Positions 1-8,832 of a stretch of 64,000 nt of DNA are shown piece after piece. The notes under the pieces were generated by a model. It was not told where the DNA came from. It made no database searches and was given only the letters and a program-made list of their open reading frames with translations. The stretch lies in contig NZ_JAUSQU010000001.1 in the NCBI RefSeq assembly GCF_030811455.1, forward strand, positions 8,494,001 to 8,558,000. The letters are read 5' to 3'. Numbering within the stretch: position 1 is the stretch's first letter; each line of letters begins with the position of its first letter. Source of the stretch: Streptosporangium lutulentum (GTDB lineage: Bacteria > Actinomycetota > Actinomycetes > Streptosporangiales > Streptosporangiaceae). The position numbers and the translations under genes were made by a program.

Positions 1-1949
1 TCGGCCGACAAGCCGACCGCGACGGCGATTTCGGTCGCCTCGGCGTGGTGCGCCTCCGCGTTTCCGAACCGCCCGGCCCACAGCTCGCAGCTCGCCAGGT
101 TCAGAAGAGTGAGCCGAAGCGCGTGCAGCGCACCCTGGTCCCGGTCGAAGGTGTCAAGGCGCTCGACCACCGCCAGGAGCCCCCGGTCGTCCCAGAGGTC
201 GGCCGTCGCCATCCACCCCAGGACGGCCAGGGGCATACCCGCCTCGACGAGATCGGAGTCGGTGCGCAAAGCCGCGATCGCCGCGCGCAGCAGCGGCACC
301 GCCGGCAGGTAGCCGACGGCGATGCGCGTCGCGAACGCGTCCAGCAGCAGGTCGGGGATGGTCGCGCGTGCGCGGGGAGCCAGGGGCGTGCCGAGCGCGG
401 TGCGCGCCACCTCGGCGAGCGTCGTGCCGGTGGTGTACCGGCGGGCCACCATCGCGGCTTCGAGCGCCTGGAACAGCATTCCCCTGACCGTTCGCCCGTC
501 GAGGGGGCCGATCGTCGAGGCCGCCTCCAGCAGGATCGACGGCACCGCCGTCACCCGGGCGAAGAACATCTCGATCGCCGCCCGCAACTGTTGCGCCCCG
601 GCACGCATCTCGGGGGCGTTGAGCCCGGGCACGGCCCGCTCCAGCAAGGACTGCGCGACGAGGGGGTCGCCGGCGACGAGATGCGCCCGGGCGGAGGCGA
701 ACAGCCGGTCGGCACGACGCTCCGGGTCGGGGGTCAGCTCCGCCGCCCGGAGAAGGAAGGCCCCCTGCGCCGAGTAGCCGCCGTGGCTCCGGGCCCGCTC
801 GGACGCGCGTTCGAGTTCCATCGCGACGTCCTCGTCGATGCCGACGGTCGCCGAGGCGAGGTGCCACGCCCGGCGGTCCGGATCACGGTCGCGATCGATC
901 ACGGCGGCGAGTGTCTTGTGTACGAGCCGCCGGTCCGCCGGCCGTGCCCCCGCGTAGACCGCCGAACGGATGAGGGGATGGCGGAAGACGAGGTCGGGCC
1001 GGAGCGAGAGGATGCCCTCCGACACCGCGATGTCCGCCGCCTCGGGCGACAGACCGAGCAGCGCGGTGGCCCGCCACAGCACAGCGGGGTCGTCCGGTGG
1101 CGCGACCGAGGCGACAAGCAGCAACGACTGCGTTTCCGCGGGCATGGCGCGGACCTGACGCAGGAAGTGCGCCTCCATGCGCCGGCCCACCGGCAGCGGC
1201 CCGGGAAGCAGGGGCTGATCGCCGGACAGCTCGTCCGCCAGCTCGACCAGCGCGAGGGGGTTGCCGCGGGCCTCGGCGACGATCCGCTCGGCCACCTGGG
1301 GGCCGAGCCGTCCGGCAACGGCGGTCAGCAACCGGCGGGCGTCCGGCTCGGCCAGACCGGCGACGTGGAAGGTGGGCAGCCCGCCGAGCGCCGAGGTACC
1401 GGTCGGCTCGTCCCTGACGGTGAGCAGCAGGCCGACGCCGTCCGCGTGCAGTCGTCGCCCGACGAAGGCGAGTACCTCCAGCGACTCCCTGTCCAGCCAC
1501 TGCGCGTCGTCGACCAGGCACATCAGCGGCCGCACGCTCGCGACGTCCGCGAGCAGGGTAAGGGTGGCCAGACCGATGAGGAAGCGGTCGGCGGGCGGGC
1601 CCGGGACGAGGCCGAACGCGGAACCCAGGGCGTCGCGCTGCGGGCCGGGCAACCGGTCCGCCCGGTCGAGGAAGGGCAGCAGCAGGCGGTGCAGAGCCGC
1701 GAAGGCGAGCCGCGTCTCCGGCTCCACCCCGGAGACCCGCGCGATCTGGAGTTCGGCGGCGGCGGCGTCGGCCGCGTACTCCAGGAGCCGTGTCTTTCCG
1801 ATCCCGGCCTCGCCGACCAGTACCAGGGCTCCGCTCAGGCCCTCACCGACGGTCTCGACGAGCCGGTCAAGCGCCAGGCGCTCGTCTTCCCGCCCGAGCA
1901 GCGGTGCCGGTTCTGATGCGTCGGGACGCCCCGGCATGTATGCGGCCAC
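1..1949 (-). CDS. LuxR/MalT-type ATPase regulator, N-terminal part
   Basis: The minus-strand frame is open from 1949 to the window edge, so about 649 residues are seen and the C-terminus is missing. A P-loop (GEAGIGKT) lies at residues 47-54 and a Walker-B-like strand (CLVDDAQWL) near residue 140; a long Ala/Leu/Arg-rich helical region follows, as in TPR-like arms. Large LuxR-family STAND regulators have this layout and carry a DNA-binding helix-turn-helix at the far C-terminus. That part is outside the window, so the class rests on the ATPase alone. GTG 1949 is chosen because GGGAG lies six bases before it; ATG 1937 is the alternative. Effector and targets are unknown. Confidence 0.75.
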   Translation of the reverse strand, partial: MAAYMPGRPDASEPAPLLGREDERLALDRLVETVGEGLSGALVLVGEAGIGKTRLLEYAADAAAAELQIARVSGVEPETRLAFAALHRLLLPFLDRADRLPGPQRDALGSAFGLVPGPPADRFLIGLATLTLLADVASVRPLMCLVDDAQWLDRESLEVLAFVGRRLHADGVGLLLTVRDEPTGTSALGGLPTFHVAGLAEPDARRLLTAVAGRLGPQVAERIVAEARGNPLALVELADELSGDQPLLPGPLPVGRRMEAHFLRQVRAMPAETQSLLLVASVAPPDDPAVLWRATALLGLSPEAADIAVSEGILSLRPDLVFRHPLIRSAVYAGARPADRRLVHKTLAAVIDRDRDPDRRAWHLASATVGIDEDVAMELERASERARSHGGYSAQGAFLLRAAELTPDPERRADRLFASARAHLVAGDPLVAQSLLERAVPGLNAPEMRAGAQQLRAAIEMFFARVTAVPSILLEAASTIGPLDGRTVRGMLFQALEAAMVARRYTTGTTLAEVARTALGTPLAPRARATIPDLLLDAFATRIAVGYLPAVPLLRAAIAALRTDSDLVEAGMPLAVLGWMATADLWDDRGLLAVVERLDTFDRDQGALHALRLTLLNLASCELWAGRFGNAEAHHAEATEIAVAVGLSA

Positions 1950-2148
1950 AACAGGCTCCCACTGGTGGTAGCAGGTGAGAGGCCTTCAGCATCACGCTGA
2001 TCGATCTCTGATGGAGGCCGTTGACAGGATAAGTGAAGTTTGCACCCTTATGTGGTGAATTGCAAAGCTGGGGCGGCTCCCCTGAGTCAGGCGGTGAGCG
2101 AGCGGCTCACCTGTGGGCGGGCGGGTCGCGAGGTGGGGCCGGACGGCG

Positions 2149-2532
2149 TCAGCCCGCTCGTTCGGCGGCGCTGCGCTCGACGCAGAACTCGTTGCCCTCG
2201 ATGTCGGCGAGGGTCACCCAGCCGGTGCCGTCGGCGCGCCGGTGGTCGCCCACGAGGGTGGCGCCCAGGGCCAGGAGCCGCACGACCTCCTCGTCCCGGG
2301 TCCGGTCCTGCGGCTGCAGGTCCAGGTGCACCCGGTTCTTGACCGTCTTGGGATCCGCGACGGTGACGAACAGCAGCGTGGCACCCGGGGACTCGACCGT
2401 GGCCTCAGGGTCTCCGGGCTCGTCGTCGTCGTTGAGGGACGCGTCGAGCGCCTCGGCCCAGAACGCGCCGAGGCGGTACGCGTCGGCGCAGTCGATCGTC
2501 ACATGCCGTACCAGAGAAGCCATGGCCGTCAT
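2149..2532 (-). CDS. VOC (glyoxalase-like) family protein
   Basis: A 127-residue protein with the two beta-alpha-beta-beta-beta halves of the vicinal-oxygen-chelate fold: an early HVTIDCAD strand, NRVHLDLQPQD in the middle and GNEFCVE near the end. It resembles the Glyoxalase_6-type proteins common in actinomycetes, which are mostly of unknown substrate, so no reaction is assigned. The start at 2532 is preceded by GAGAGG at a normal distance; ATG 2523 is a second in-frame option. It lies 26 bases after the stop of the sigma-GH128 gene on the same strand and may be cotranscribed with it. Confidence 0.8.
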   Translation of the reverse strand: MTAMASLVRHVTIDCADAYRLGAFWAEALDASLNDDDEPGDPEATVESPGATLLFVTVADPKTVKNRVHLDLQPQDRTRDEEVVRLLALGATLVGDHRRADGTGWVTLADIEGNEFCVERSAAERAG

Positions 2533-2558
2533 TATGGCCTCTCGGAGAGCGCCAGAGG

Positions 2559-4529
2559 TCAGCGAGCCGCCTGGAAGGCGCGGCCCGTCAGGGTCGCCTC
2601 CCCGTCGCCGTGGAACAGCCCGCTGCTCGGCTCGGTGTCGGAGGCGGGCAGGCCGAACCACGCGTAGCGCTGCACGTACGGGAGCGAGGCCAGCATCTTG
2701 GTGGAGGCGGTGAGGAAGGCGGCCTGCTGCGCGTCGCTGGGATAGCGGACGCCGTTCGAGAAGTCGGTCAGCGCGTACTCGGTGAGCCAGATCGGCTTGC
2801 CGTAGCGCTTGTGGACGGCCTGCAGGTAGGACTTGAGCTGGCCGACCGCGTTCGTGGTGGTGAAGTCGGCGCCGTACCAGTGCAGCACGATGAAGTCGAC
2901 GCGGTAGTTCCGTTCGGCCGCACCGGACATGAAGCGGCCCAGCCAGCCGTCGGGTTTGTCCGCGTCGAAGGCGACGGCGGGGGCGCCGAGCTTCTGGCCG
3001 GTCGCCATCAGCTTCGGCCACAGGGACAATGCCTTGTCCACGGTCATGTTGGCCTGCGCGGGCATGTCCGGCTCGTTGAAGCTGAGCAGGTACGGACCGG
3101 CGCTCTTCGCCTGGGCGAGGGTCTCGGCCTTGACGCTGTCGGCTCCCCACACCATGGGGACGAACTCAATCGAATCGGGCACGGTGATGCCGTCATGGTG
3201 CGAGGTCCACGTGTAGTACCAGCTCGCGCCGGACTTGGCGAGCGCCGAGCTGAGGCCGTTCATCTTCCACACGCTCACCCCCTTCTTCGCGGAGGTCGCC
3301 ACGACGGGGGCCGCCTGGGACGGCCTGGGGGTGCCGGCGGTTTTCTGCCGGCCGGGTTTCACACTGAGGCTGGGGGCGGGGGCGGGAACGGGGCTGGAAA
3401 CGGGGGAGGGGACGGCGGGCGGGGAGGGCCGGGGTACGACGCGCGCCAGCGGTGACCGTGACGGCGGCGCCGCCGAGACCGTCCGGGGCGTCGCGCGGGG
3501 TTCCGCCACCGAGACCGGGGGCGGGGCGATGAGATGCCCGGTCACCAGGACACCGGCGACGATGACCGCCACCCCGACGGCCGCCGATCCGGCGACGGCG
3601 CCGTGGGGCAGGGAGGACAGCAGGCCGCGCGGCGCCGGAGGAGGGACGGGCGTCCCCATGGAGGCGCCGCCCTGCCCGGGAAGGACGTGCGAGGCGAGGT
3701 GCCAGGTCGCGTCGGTGGCGGCGGGGACGGCCTGGAAGTGGTTCAGGACGAAGCCGATGGGCAGGGGCAGCAGGGGCAGCCCGCTGAGCAGCCGGTCGAT
3801 GGGCAGCAGACCGGCGGTGCGCCGTTCGCAGACGTCGCAGTCGCGGACGTGCCGGGCGAAGCGCTTGCGCCACAGCGGGCTGGGCACGCCGTTCCAGTTT
3901 CCGGTGAGCGCGCGCAGCTCGGTGCACCCGGAGTCGGCGTGCAGCGCCCGCACGACGGTGCGGGCGGTGTGGACCTGGTCCTTCATGCGCTGGACGCGTA
4001 CGGCGGCGTGCCGGCCGGACAGGCCGAGGGAGCCCGCGAGGTCGGCACGGCCGAGTTCGCCGGTCTCCTCCAGCCACCACAGGGCGAGAAGCGCCTGGTC
4101 GTCGCCGTCCAGCCAGCGGGTGGCCTCGGCGACCTCGCGGCGCTGGTCGGTGAGCCCGAGCCGGAGGATGGTCACGGCGGCGAAGTCGGAGGCGGGGTCC
4201 GGCATCTCGGTGGCGGTGTCGAGGTCCGCCCTGCGGTTCTGCGTGGTCCTGCGGTCCTGCTCGTGGTCGCGCACCTGGCGGACGGCGATGGCCACCAGCC
4301 AGGAGCGGTACGACTCCGGGGCCCGCAGGCCGGGCAGGGATCGGACGACTTTGAGCAGCGTCTCCTGGACCACGTCGTCGACGTCGGTGTGCCCGTTCAG
4401 AGCCCGGCCGACGATGTTGTAGACGAGCGGGAGGGAGTCGGCCACCAGGGTGTCGAGCGCCCGTTGGTCCCCGTCGCGCGCGGCGACCACCAGCGCTGTG
4501 TCAGGTCCGCCCCTACCGGTCCCGTGCAT
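2559..4529 (-). CDS. ECF-type sigma factor fused to zinc finger, membrane helix and GH128-like glycosidase domain
   Basis: A 656-residue multidomain protein. Residues about 24-90 form sigma region 2 (DVDDVVQETLLKVV), about 138-187 form region 4, and about 220-236 hold an anti-sigma-type zinc motif (HVRDCDVCE, H-x3-C-x2-C). One hydrophobic helix lies near 308-332, then a Pro/Ser/Ala-rich linker, then an Asl1/GH128-like domain from about 417 to the end. The two glutamates expected for catalysis are kept: E486 in FNEPDM and E584 in WLTEYAL. The sigma part should be cytoplasmic and the glycosidase part outside, so the protein may sense or cut a glucan and control its own sigma activity; this role is inference. 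Fused ECF sigma factors with membrane and carbohydrate-related domains are known in Actinobacteria. ATG 4529 follows a GGAG sequence. The gene is divergent from a secreted paralogue of its last domain. Confidence 0.88.
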   Translation of the reverse strand: MHGTGRGGPDTALVVAARDGDQRALDTLVADSLPLVYNIVGRALNGHTDVDDVVQETLLKVVRSLPGLRAPESYRSWLVAIAVRQVRDHEQDRRTTQNRRADLDTATEMPDPASDFAAVTILRLGLTDQRREVAEATRWLDGDDQALLALWWLEETGELGRADLAGSLGLSGRHAAVRVQRMKDQVHTARTVVRALHADSGCTELRALTGNWNGVPSPLWRKRFARHVRDCDVCERRTAGLLPIDRLLSGLPLLPLPIGFVLNHFQAVPAATDATWHLASHVLPGQGGASMGTPVPPPAPRGLLSSLPHGAVAGSAAVGVAVIVAGVLVTGHLIAPPPVSVAEPRATPRTVSAAPPSRSPLARVVPRPSPPAVPSPVSSPVPAPAPSLSVKPGRQKTAGTPRPSQAAPVVATSAKKGVSVWKMNGLSSALAKSGASWYYTWTSHHDGITVPDSIEFVPMVWGADSVKAETLAQAKSAGPYLLSFNEPDMPAQANMTVDKALSLWPKLMATGQKLGAPAVAFDADKPDGWLGRFMSGAAERNYRVDFIVLHWYGADFTTTNAVGQLKSYLQAVHKRYGKPIWLTEYALTDFSNGVRYPSDAQQAAFLTASTKMLASLPYVQRYAWFGLPASDTEPSSGLFHGDGEATLTGRAFQAAR

Positions 4530-5099
4530 CCAACTCCGCTTCCTGTCGGTCGTCCCTGGGTGTCCACGTGCCTCGGATCGGGACGATTCTCTCCATAACG
4601 GGCGTGATAATTCTCGCCAAAACGGAAGTCCGATGGATCTCTCCCCCGGGAGGGGACTCGGCGAGCCGCTGATGGCCAGCGAAGATCCGCGGTCATCTTC
4701 ACCTGAATTTTCAGAATTTTTCTGAGTTGTCCCGAGTTTCTGTTATCTCCAGCCCGCCCATCGGTCTCCTGTAGCAGGAGCACATGCGTCCGGCGCCGGA
4801 CGTGACGATAGGAGAGGCACGCGACGATGGCAACAAGGAGGCGGACGGCCGACCCCTCACGGGAGCCGTATGCCCTGGTCATGGCGGTGCCGCCGATCAC
4901 GGCGGAGACGTTTCGCGCCTGCCTTCCCTCGTCCGTCCACGTGATGCCGTCGCGCCGTCGCCTTCCGCGCGGCCCTCGGCACCACCATCCGCTCCCGCCG
5001 GTGACGCATGTCCGCTGACAGACGGGCCGCGATACGGCCTGCCCGGGACACCGTCGATGTCCAACCCCCGAATCCCTCGTACGAAGGACCTCATCCATC
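4530..5099. promoter_or_regulatory. Divergent intergenic region between the two GH128-domain genes
   Basis: 570 bases with no convincing gene; short open frames here show no recognisable protein. The region must carry promoters for both divergent genes. Around 4690-4760 it is locally A/T-rich, and a perfect short palindrome lies at 4711-4725 (TCAGAA-TTT-TTCTGA). A GAAGGA sequence lies eleven bases before the downstream ATG at 5100. No known promoter consensus was assigned with confidence. Confidence 0.5.
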
Positions 5100-6506
5100 A
5101 TGAGTGAGACCGTTCCGCGTACCATCGCACCAGGTCGCAGAGGTGGCAGGCAGGTCCGCCGCGTCGCGCTCGCCGGTGTTCTCGCAGCCGTCCTGGGCGC
5201 CTCCGTGCTGAACGGGGCCCTCCCGGCCGCCGCGGCCGAGATCCCCCTCTCGCAGGGCCGTCCGGCCGTCGCCTCCTCGGCGGAGCGGGGCGACCTGTCG
5301 GCCTCGGCCGCGGTCGACGGCAAGAGCAACACCCGCTGGTCCAGCGCCTTCAAGGACCCGCAGTCACTCCAGGTCGACCTGGGCAGGCCCACCGCGATCA
5401 AGAAGATCGTGCTGAACTGGGAGCGCGCCTACGCCACCGCGTTCCAGATCCAGACGTCCGACGGCGGCGGCCAGTGGAAGACGATCCACACCACGACCGC
5501 GGGCAAGGGCGGCGTGCAGACCGTCAACGTGTCGGCCACCGGCCGTTACGTGCGGCTCTACGCCACCAAGCGCTCCGGCCAGTACGGCGTCTCGCTGTGG
5601 GAGTTCCAGGTCTTCGGCAACGGCTTGGCCAACCCCCAGCCGAGTGTGACCCCGACCAAGCCGACCCCGAGCTCCAGCCCGAGCAGCACGCCCACCAAGC
5701 CCGCGCCCAGCACGACCCCGACCAAGCCCGTGCCCAGCGACACGCCGACCACTCCGGCTCCCGGGACGTCCTCCTCCAAGAAGGGGGTGGGCGTGTGGCA
5801 GATGAACGGCGTCAGCTCGGCGCTCGCCAGCTCCGGAGCGAGCTGGTACTACACCTGGGCGACGAACCACAACGGCATCACCACCCCCAAGTCGGCTGAG
5901 TTCGTCCCGATGATCTGGGGAGCGGCCAGCGTCACCGACGCGAACCTCGCCCAGGCGAAGAGCGCCGGCCCGTACCTGCTCGGCTTCAACGAGCCGGACA
6001 TGGCCGAGCAGTCCAACATGACCGTGGACAAGGCGCTGTCCCTGTGGCCGAAGCTGATGGCGACCGGCCAGAAGCTCGGCGCTCCCGCCGTCGCCTACGG
6101 CGGGGACAGAGCCGGCGGCTGGCTGGACCGGTTCATGTCCGGTGCGGCCGAGCGGAACTACCGCGTCGACTTCATCCCCCTGCACTGGTACGGCGGCGAC
6201 TTCACCACCACGAACGCGGTCGGCCAGCTCAAGTCCTACCTGCAGGCCGTGTACGACCGTTACCACAAGCCGATCTGGCTCACCGAGTACGCGCTGATCG
6301 ACTTCTCGAAGGGCGTCCGCTTCCCCACCGACGCGCAGCAGGCCGCCTTCGTCACCGCCTCCACCAAGATGCTGGCCTCCCTGCCCTACGTGCAGCGCTA
6401 CGCGTGGTTCGGCCTGCCCTCCTCCGACACCGAGCCGAACAGCGGGCTGTTCCGCAGCAACGGGGTCGCGACCCCGGCGGGCCGTGCCTTCCAGGCGGCC
6501 GGCTGA
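5100..6506 (+). CDS. Secreted CBM32-like / GH128-like glycoside hydrolase
   Basis: A 468-residue exported enzyme. The signal peptide has an Arg-rich start and a hydrophobic stretch, with likely cleavage after AAAA at about residue 46. Residues about 47-180 form an F5/8 type C (CBM32-like) sugar-binding module, and a Pro/Thr/Ser linker with repeated TPTKP-like units runs to about 225. The rest is an Asl1/GH128-like TIM-barrel domain with putative catalytic E298 (FNEPDM) and E396 (WLTEYAL). GH128 members described so far act on beta-1,3-glucan, which is the best guess for substrate. The catalytic domain matches the domain of the divergent sigma fusion at 193 of 240 positions by hand count without gaps. 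It may be a target of that sigma factor. Confidence 0.88.
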   Translation: MSETVPRTIAPGRRGGRQVRRVALAGVLAAVLGASVLNGALPAAAAEIPLSQGRPAVASSAERGDLSASAAVDGKSNTRWSSAFKDPQSLQVDLGRPTAIKKIVLNWERAYATAFQIQTSDGGGQWKTIHTTTAGKGGVQTVNVSATGRYVRLYATKRSGQYGVSLWEFQVFGNGLANPQPSVTPTKPTPSSSPSSTPTKPAPSTTPTKPVPSDTPTTPAPGTSSSKKGVGVWQMNGVSSALASSGASWYYTWATNHNGITTPKSAEFVPMIWGAASVTDANLAQAKSAGPYLLGFNEPDMAEQSNMTVDKALSLWPKLMATGQKLGAPAVAYGGDRAGGWLDRFMSGAAERNYRVDFIPLHWYGGDFTTTNAVGQLKSYLQAVYDRYHKPIWLTEYALIDFSKGVRFPTDAQQAAFVTASTKMLASLPYVQRYAWFGLPSSDTEPNSGLFRSNGVATPAGRAFQAAG

Positions 6507-6538
6507 CCGTCGGAGATCACGTGCGGCGCCGGCGGAAA

Positions 6539-6640
6539 GCCCTGAGGCGACACCCCCTGAGAGCGCCGGCGGCACTCGCTGAGGTGACACCACCCTGAGA
6601 GCGCCGCCGGCAGCCGCCGAGGTGACACCCCCGAGACACC
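6539..6640. repeat. Imperfect tandem repeat, about 40-base unit, nearly three copies
   Basis: The segment GAGGyGACACC followed by CTGAGAGCGCCG recurs three times with small changes (the last copy is degenerate) just after the GH128 gene stop. It is non-coding and may be part of the transcript's 3' region. Function unknown. Confidence 0.7.
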
Positions 6641-6683
6641 GGGGGCCGCTCCCGGCGGCGCCGCACCACCGTTTCACCCAAGG

Positions 6684-6708
6684 CGAGGCCCGGCACTCAC
6701 GGGCCTCG
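6684..6708 (+). terminator. Hairpin after the secreted GH128 gene
   Basis: Perfect nine-base stem (CGAGGCCCG / CGGGCCTCG) with a seven-base loop, 177 bases after the stop at 6506 and before the next start at 6747. It lacks a clear T-run, as is usual in high-GC actinomycetes. Confidence 0.55.
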
Positions 6709-6746
6709 TCTTCACCCTCCGGAACGACCCCGGCGAGAGGAGAGAC

Positions 6747-7361
6747 ATGAGGGCGGCCACCATCGGCGTACCCCTGCTCGTGGTGCTCACCGGGTTGCTG
6801 GTCGCGCGATGCGTCGCCGCCGGGCCCGCGGAGCATTCGGCGGGAAGTCACCTGTCCTCGCCGGGAGGGCGGGTCACCGTCTCCGCGCCGGCGGGCACCG
6901 CACCGGCCGGCACCGCACCGAGCTCCTTCAACGCCACCGACATCGCGTGGCTGCAGTTGATGATCCCGATGACCGAACAGGCTCAGCGCCTCCTGGAACT
7001 GGCGCCGGCGAAAACCTCGGATCCGCAGCTCACGCGATTCGCCGCGGATCTCGTCGCCGACCGCCGTACGACACTCCAGCGGCTGCGCGACCTGCTGCGG
7101 CGATCCGGCATTCCGGAGAGCAACGAACACGAGGGGCACGACATACCCGGCATGGTGATTCCCTCCGACTTCGCACTCCTGAACCAGGCCGAGGGCGCCG
7201 CGTTCGACCGGCTCTTCAGGAAGGACGCGCGGGAATACCTCACGCAGTCCGTCCTGGTGGCGCAAGGCGAACAGAGATCGGGCACCGACCAGGAGACCAA
7301 GGCCTTCGCCGCGACGATGGAGAAGGCCCACGCCGCCCAGCTCGCCCAGCTGGGATCGTGA
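6747..7361 (+). CDS. Exported helical DUF305/DUF4142-type protein
   Basis: A 204-residue protein with an N-terminal hydrophobic segment (about residues 6-24) that should export it or anchor it. The mature part is all-helical and resembles the ferritin-like DUF305/DUF4142 group: QLTRFAADLVADR, then AEGAAFDRLFRKDAREYL. The paired histidines typical of DUF305 metal sites are absent. The family has no firmly established function. The ATG at 6747 follows GAGAGGAGAG. Its stop overlaps the GTG start of the flavoprotein gene by four bases, so the two are probably translated together; a role beside the redox membrane protein is inference. Confidence 0.72.
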   Translation: MRAATIGVPLLVVLTGLLVARCVAAGPAEHSAGSHLSSPGGRVTVSAPAGTAPAGTAPSSFNATDIAWLQLMIPMTEQAQRLLELAPAKTSDPQLTRFAADLVADRRTTLQRLRDLLRRSGIPESNEHEGHDIPGMVIPSDFALLNQAEGAAFDRLFRKDAREYLTQSVLVAQGEQRSGTDQETKAFAATMEKAHAAQLAQLGS

Positions 7362-8788
7362 GCGGCGCCGCGCCCTCTTCCGGCACGCGTCCGCGCACGC
7401 GCGCCCGCACCCGTACGCGCACCCGCACCCCTACGCGAACCCGTCCGAGGCGCGGAGCCCCCGAGCGCCCGTCCGTCCGGCGGGCGAACCCGGACCTGGT
7501 CCTCGTCCTGCTCTACGCCGGAGCCGCCGTGGCGACCGCGACGTGCTGGGCCGACGTGACCTCCGTCTCCGGGCTCGCCGGGTGGCTGGCCTGGGTGGGC
7601 AGGCTCACCGGGCTGCTCGCGGGCTACGCCTGTGCCGTCCTGCTCGGGCTGGTGTCCCGGATCCCGGCGCTGGACCGCGGGGTCGGAACCGACCGGCTGG
7701 CCCGCTGGCACGCGACGGTCGGCCGCTTCACCATCGTCCTGTCGGTGACGCACATGCTGTTCGCCACGGCGGCCCACGTCGCGCGCTCCGGCACCGGCGC
7801 GCTGGAGGCGACGGTGGGGCTGATCCTGGACGGGCCCGCGATCCTGGAGGCGACCGTCGGCCTCCTGCTGCTGGTCGGCGTCGCGATCGTCTCGGTGCGC
7901 CAGGTACGGCGCCGGATGCGCTACGAGACCTGGCACTACCTGCACTTCGTCACCTACGGCGCGGTCTTCCTCGCGTTCGCCCACCAGCTCACCGGGCCTG
8001 ACTTCGTCGACAGTCTCGTCATGAGCGCGCTCTGGCAGGCGCTGTACGTGTCCGTTCCCGCCCTGCTGATCTGGTACCGCTTCCTCACCCCTCTTCGCCG
8101 CGCCCTGCGCCATCGGCTGCGGGTCGCCGAGATCCGCCGGGAGTCGCCCGCCGTGGTGTCGGTCTACCTGACCGGTGACCACCTCGACGAGCTGGGCGCC
8201 GAACCCGGCCAGTTCTTCCGCTGGCGGTTCCTGGCCCCCGGCATGTGGTGGACGGCCAATCCCTACTCGCTGTCGGCTCCCGCCACCTCGCGTTTTCTGC
8301 GGATCACCGTCAAGGGGGTCGGCGATCACAGCCGGGCGCTGGCCCGGCTGCGGCCCGGCACCCGCGTATGGGCCGAGGGTCCCTACGGAGCCCTCACCGC
8401 CGCGCGCAGCCGCAGGCCCCAGGCGCTGCTGGTCGGCGGCGGCGTGGGCATCACCCCGCTGCGCGCTCTCTTCGAGACGCTTCCCGGTCAGGTGACCCTG
8501 GTCTACATGGCACGCCGCGACGAGGAGCTGATCCTGCGCGGCGAGCTGGACGACATCGCCGTCATGCGGAACGCCAAGATCCATTACACCGTCGACGAGC
8601 TGTCCGGATCGTCAGGCGGGCGGAGCGTGCCCCTGACCGGACGCGCCCTGCGGACGCTGATTCCCGGGCTGGCCGTACACGACGTCTACCTGTGCGGCCC
8701 CACCGGCATGACGACCGCGGCCCGTCACGCCCTGCGCCGCGCGGGCGTCCCCAACCGCCGCATCCACGTGGAGTCCTTCGACTTCTGA
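7358..8788 (+). CDS. Ferric-reductase-like transmembrane flavoprotein oxidoreductase
   Basis: A 476-residue membrane protein. After a basic Arg/Thr tail, about six membrane helices (residues 45-250) carry histidines placed as in ferric-reductase heme domains (ARWHATVGRF, LSVTHMLFATAAH, ETWHYLHF, FAHQL). The C-terminal half is a ferredoxin-NADP reductase-type module: a flavin-binding NPYSLS segment, the NAD(P) loop VGGGVGITPLRALF and a terminal CGPTGM. It should pass electrons from NAD(P)H through flavin and heme across the membrane; the acceptor is not known. GTG 7358 overlaps the stop of the preceding gene (GTGA). Confidence 0.85.
   Translation: MSGAAPSSGTRPRTRARTRTRTRTPTRTRPRRGAPERPSVRRANPDLVLVLLYAGAAVATATCWADVTSVSGLAGWLAWVGRLTGLLAGYACAVLLGLVSRIPALDRGVGTDRLARWHATVGRFTIVLSVTHMLFATAAHVARSGTGALEATVGLILDGPAILEATVGLLLLVGVAIVSVRQVRRRMRYETWHYLHFVTYGAVFLAFAHQLTGPDFVDSLVMSALWQALYVSVPALLIWYRFLTPLRRALRHRLRVAEIRRESPAVVSVYLTGDHLDELGAEPGQFFRWRFLAPGMWWTANPYSLSAPATSRFLRITVKGVGDHSRALARLRPGTRVWAEGPYGALTAARSRRPQALLVGGGVGITPLRALFETLPGQVTLVYMARRDEELILRGELDDIAVMRNAKIHYTVDELSGSSGGRSVPLTGRALRTLIPGLAVHDVYLCGPTGMTTAARHALRRAGVPNRRIHVESFDF
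7384..7447 (+). repeat. Low-complexity Arg-Thr codon repeat inside the flavoprotein gene
   Basis: Repeated CGCACC/CGTACG/CGCACG hexamers encode an (Arg-Thr)n tail just before the first membrane helix. It looks like simple-sequence expansion; a strongly basic cytoplasmic tail would result. Confidence 0.7.
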
Positions 8789-8832
8789 GACGCCTCACGC
8801 GGCTGCGGGGTCATGCGGTCGCATCGGCAGGC

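Noticed and set aside
45..1916. Long open plus-strand frame antisense to the LuxR-type ATPase
   Set aside because: High-GC shadow frame rich in Arg, Gly and Gln; the minus strand shows clear ATPase motifs.
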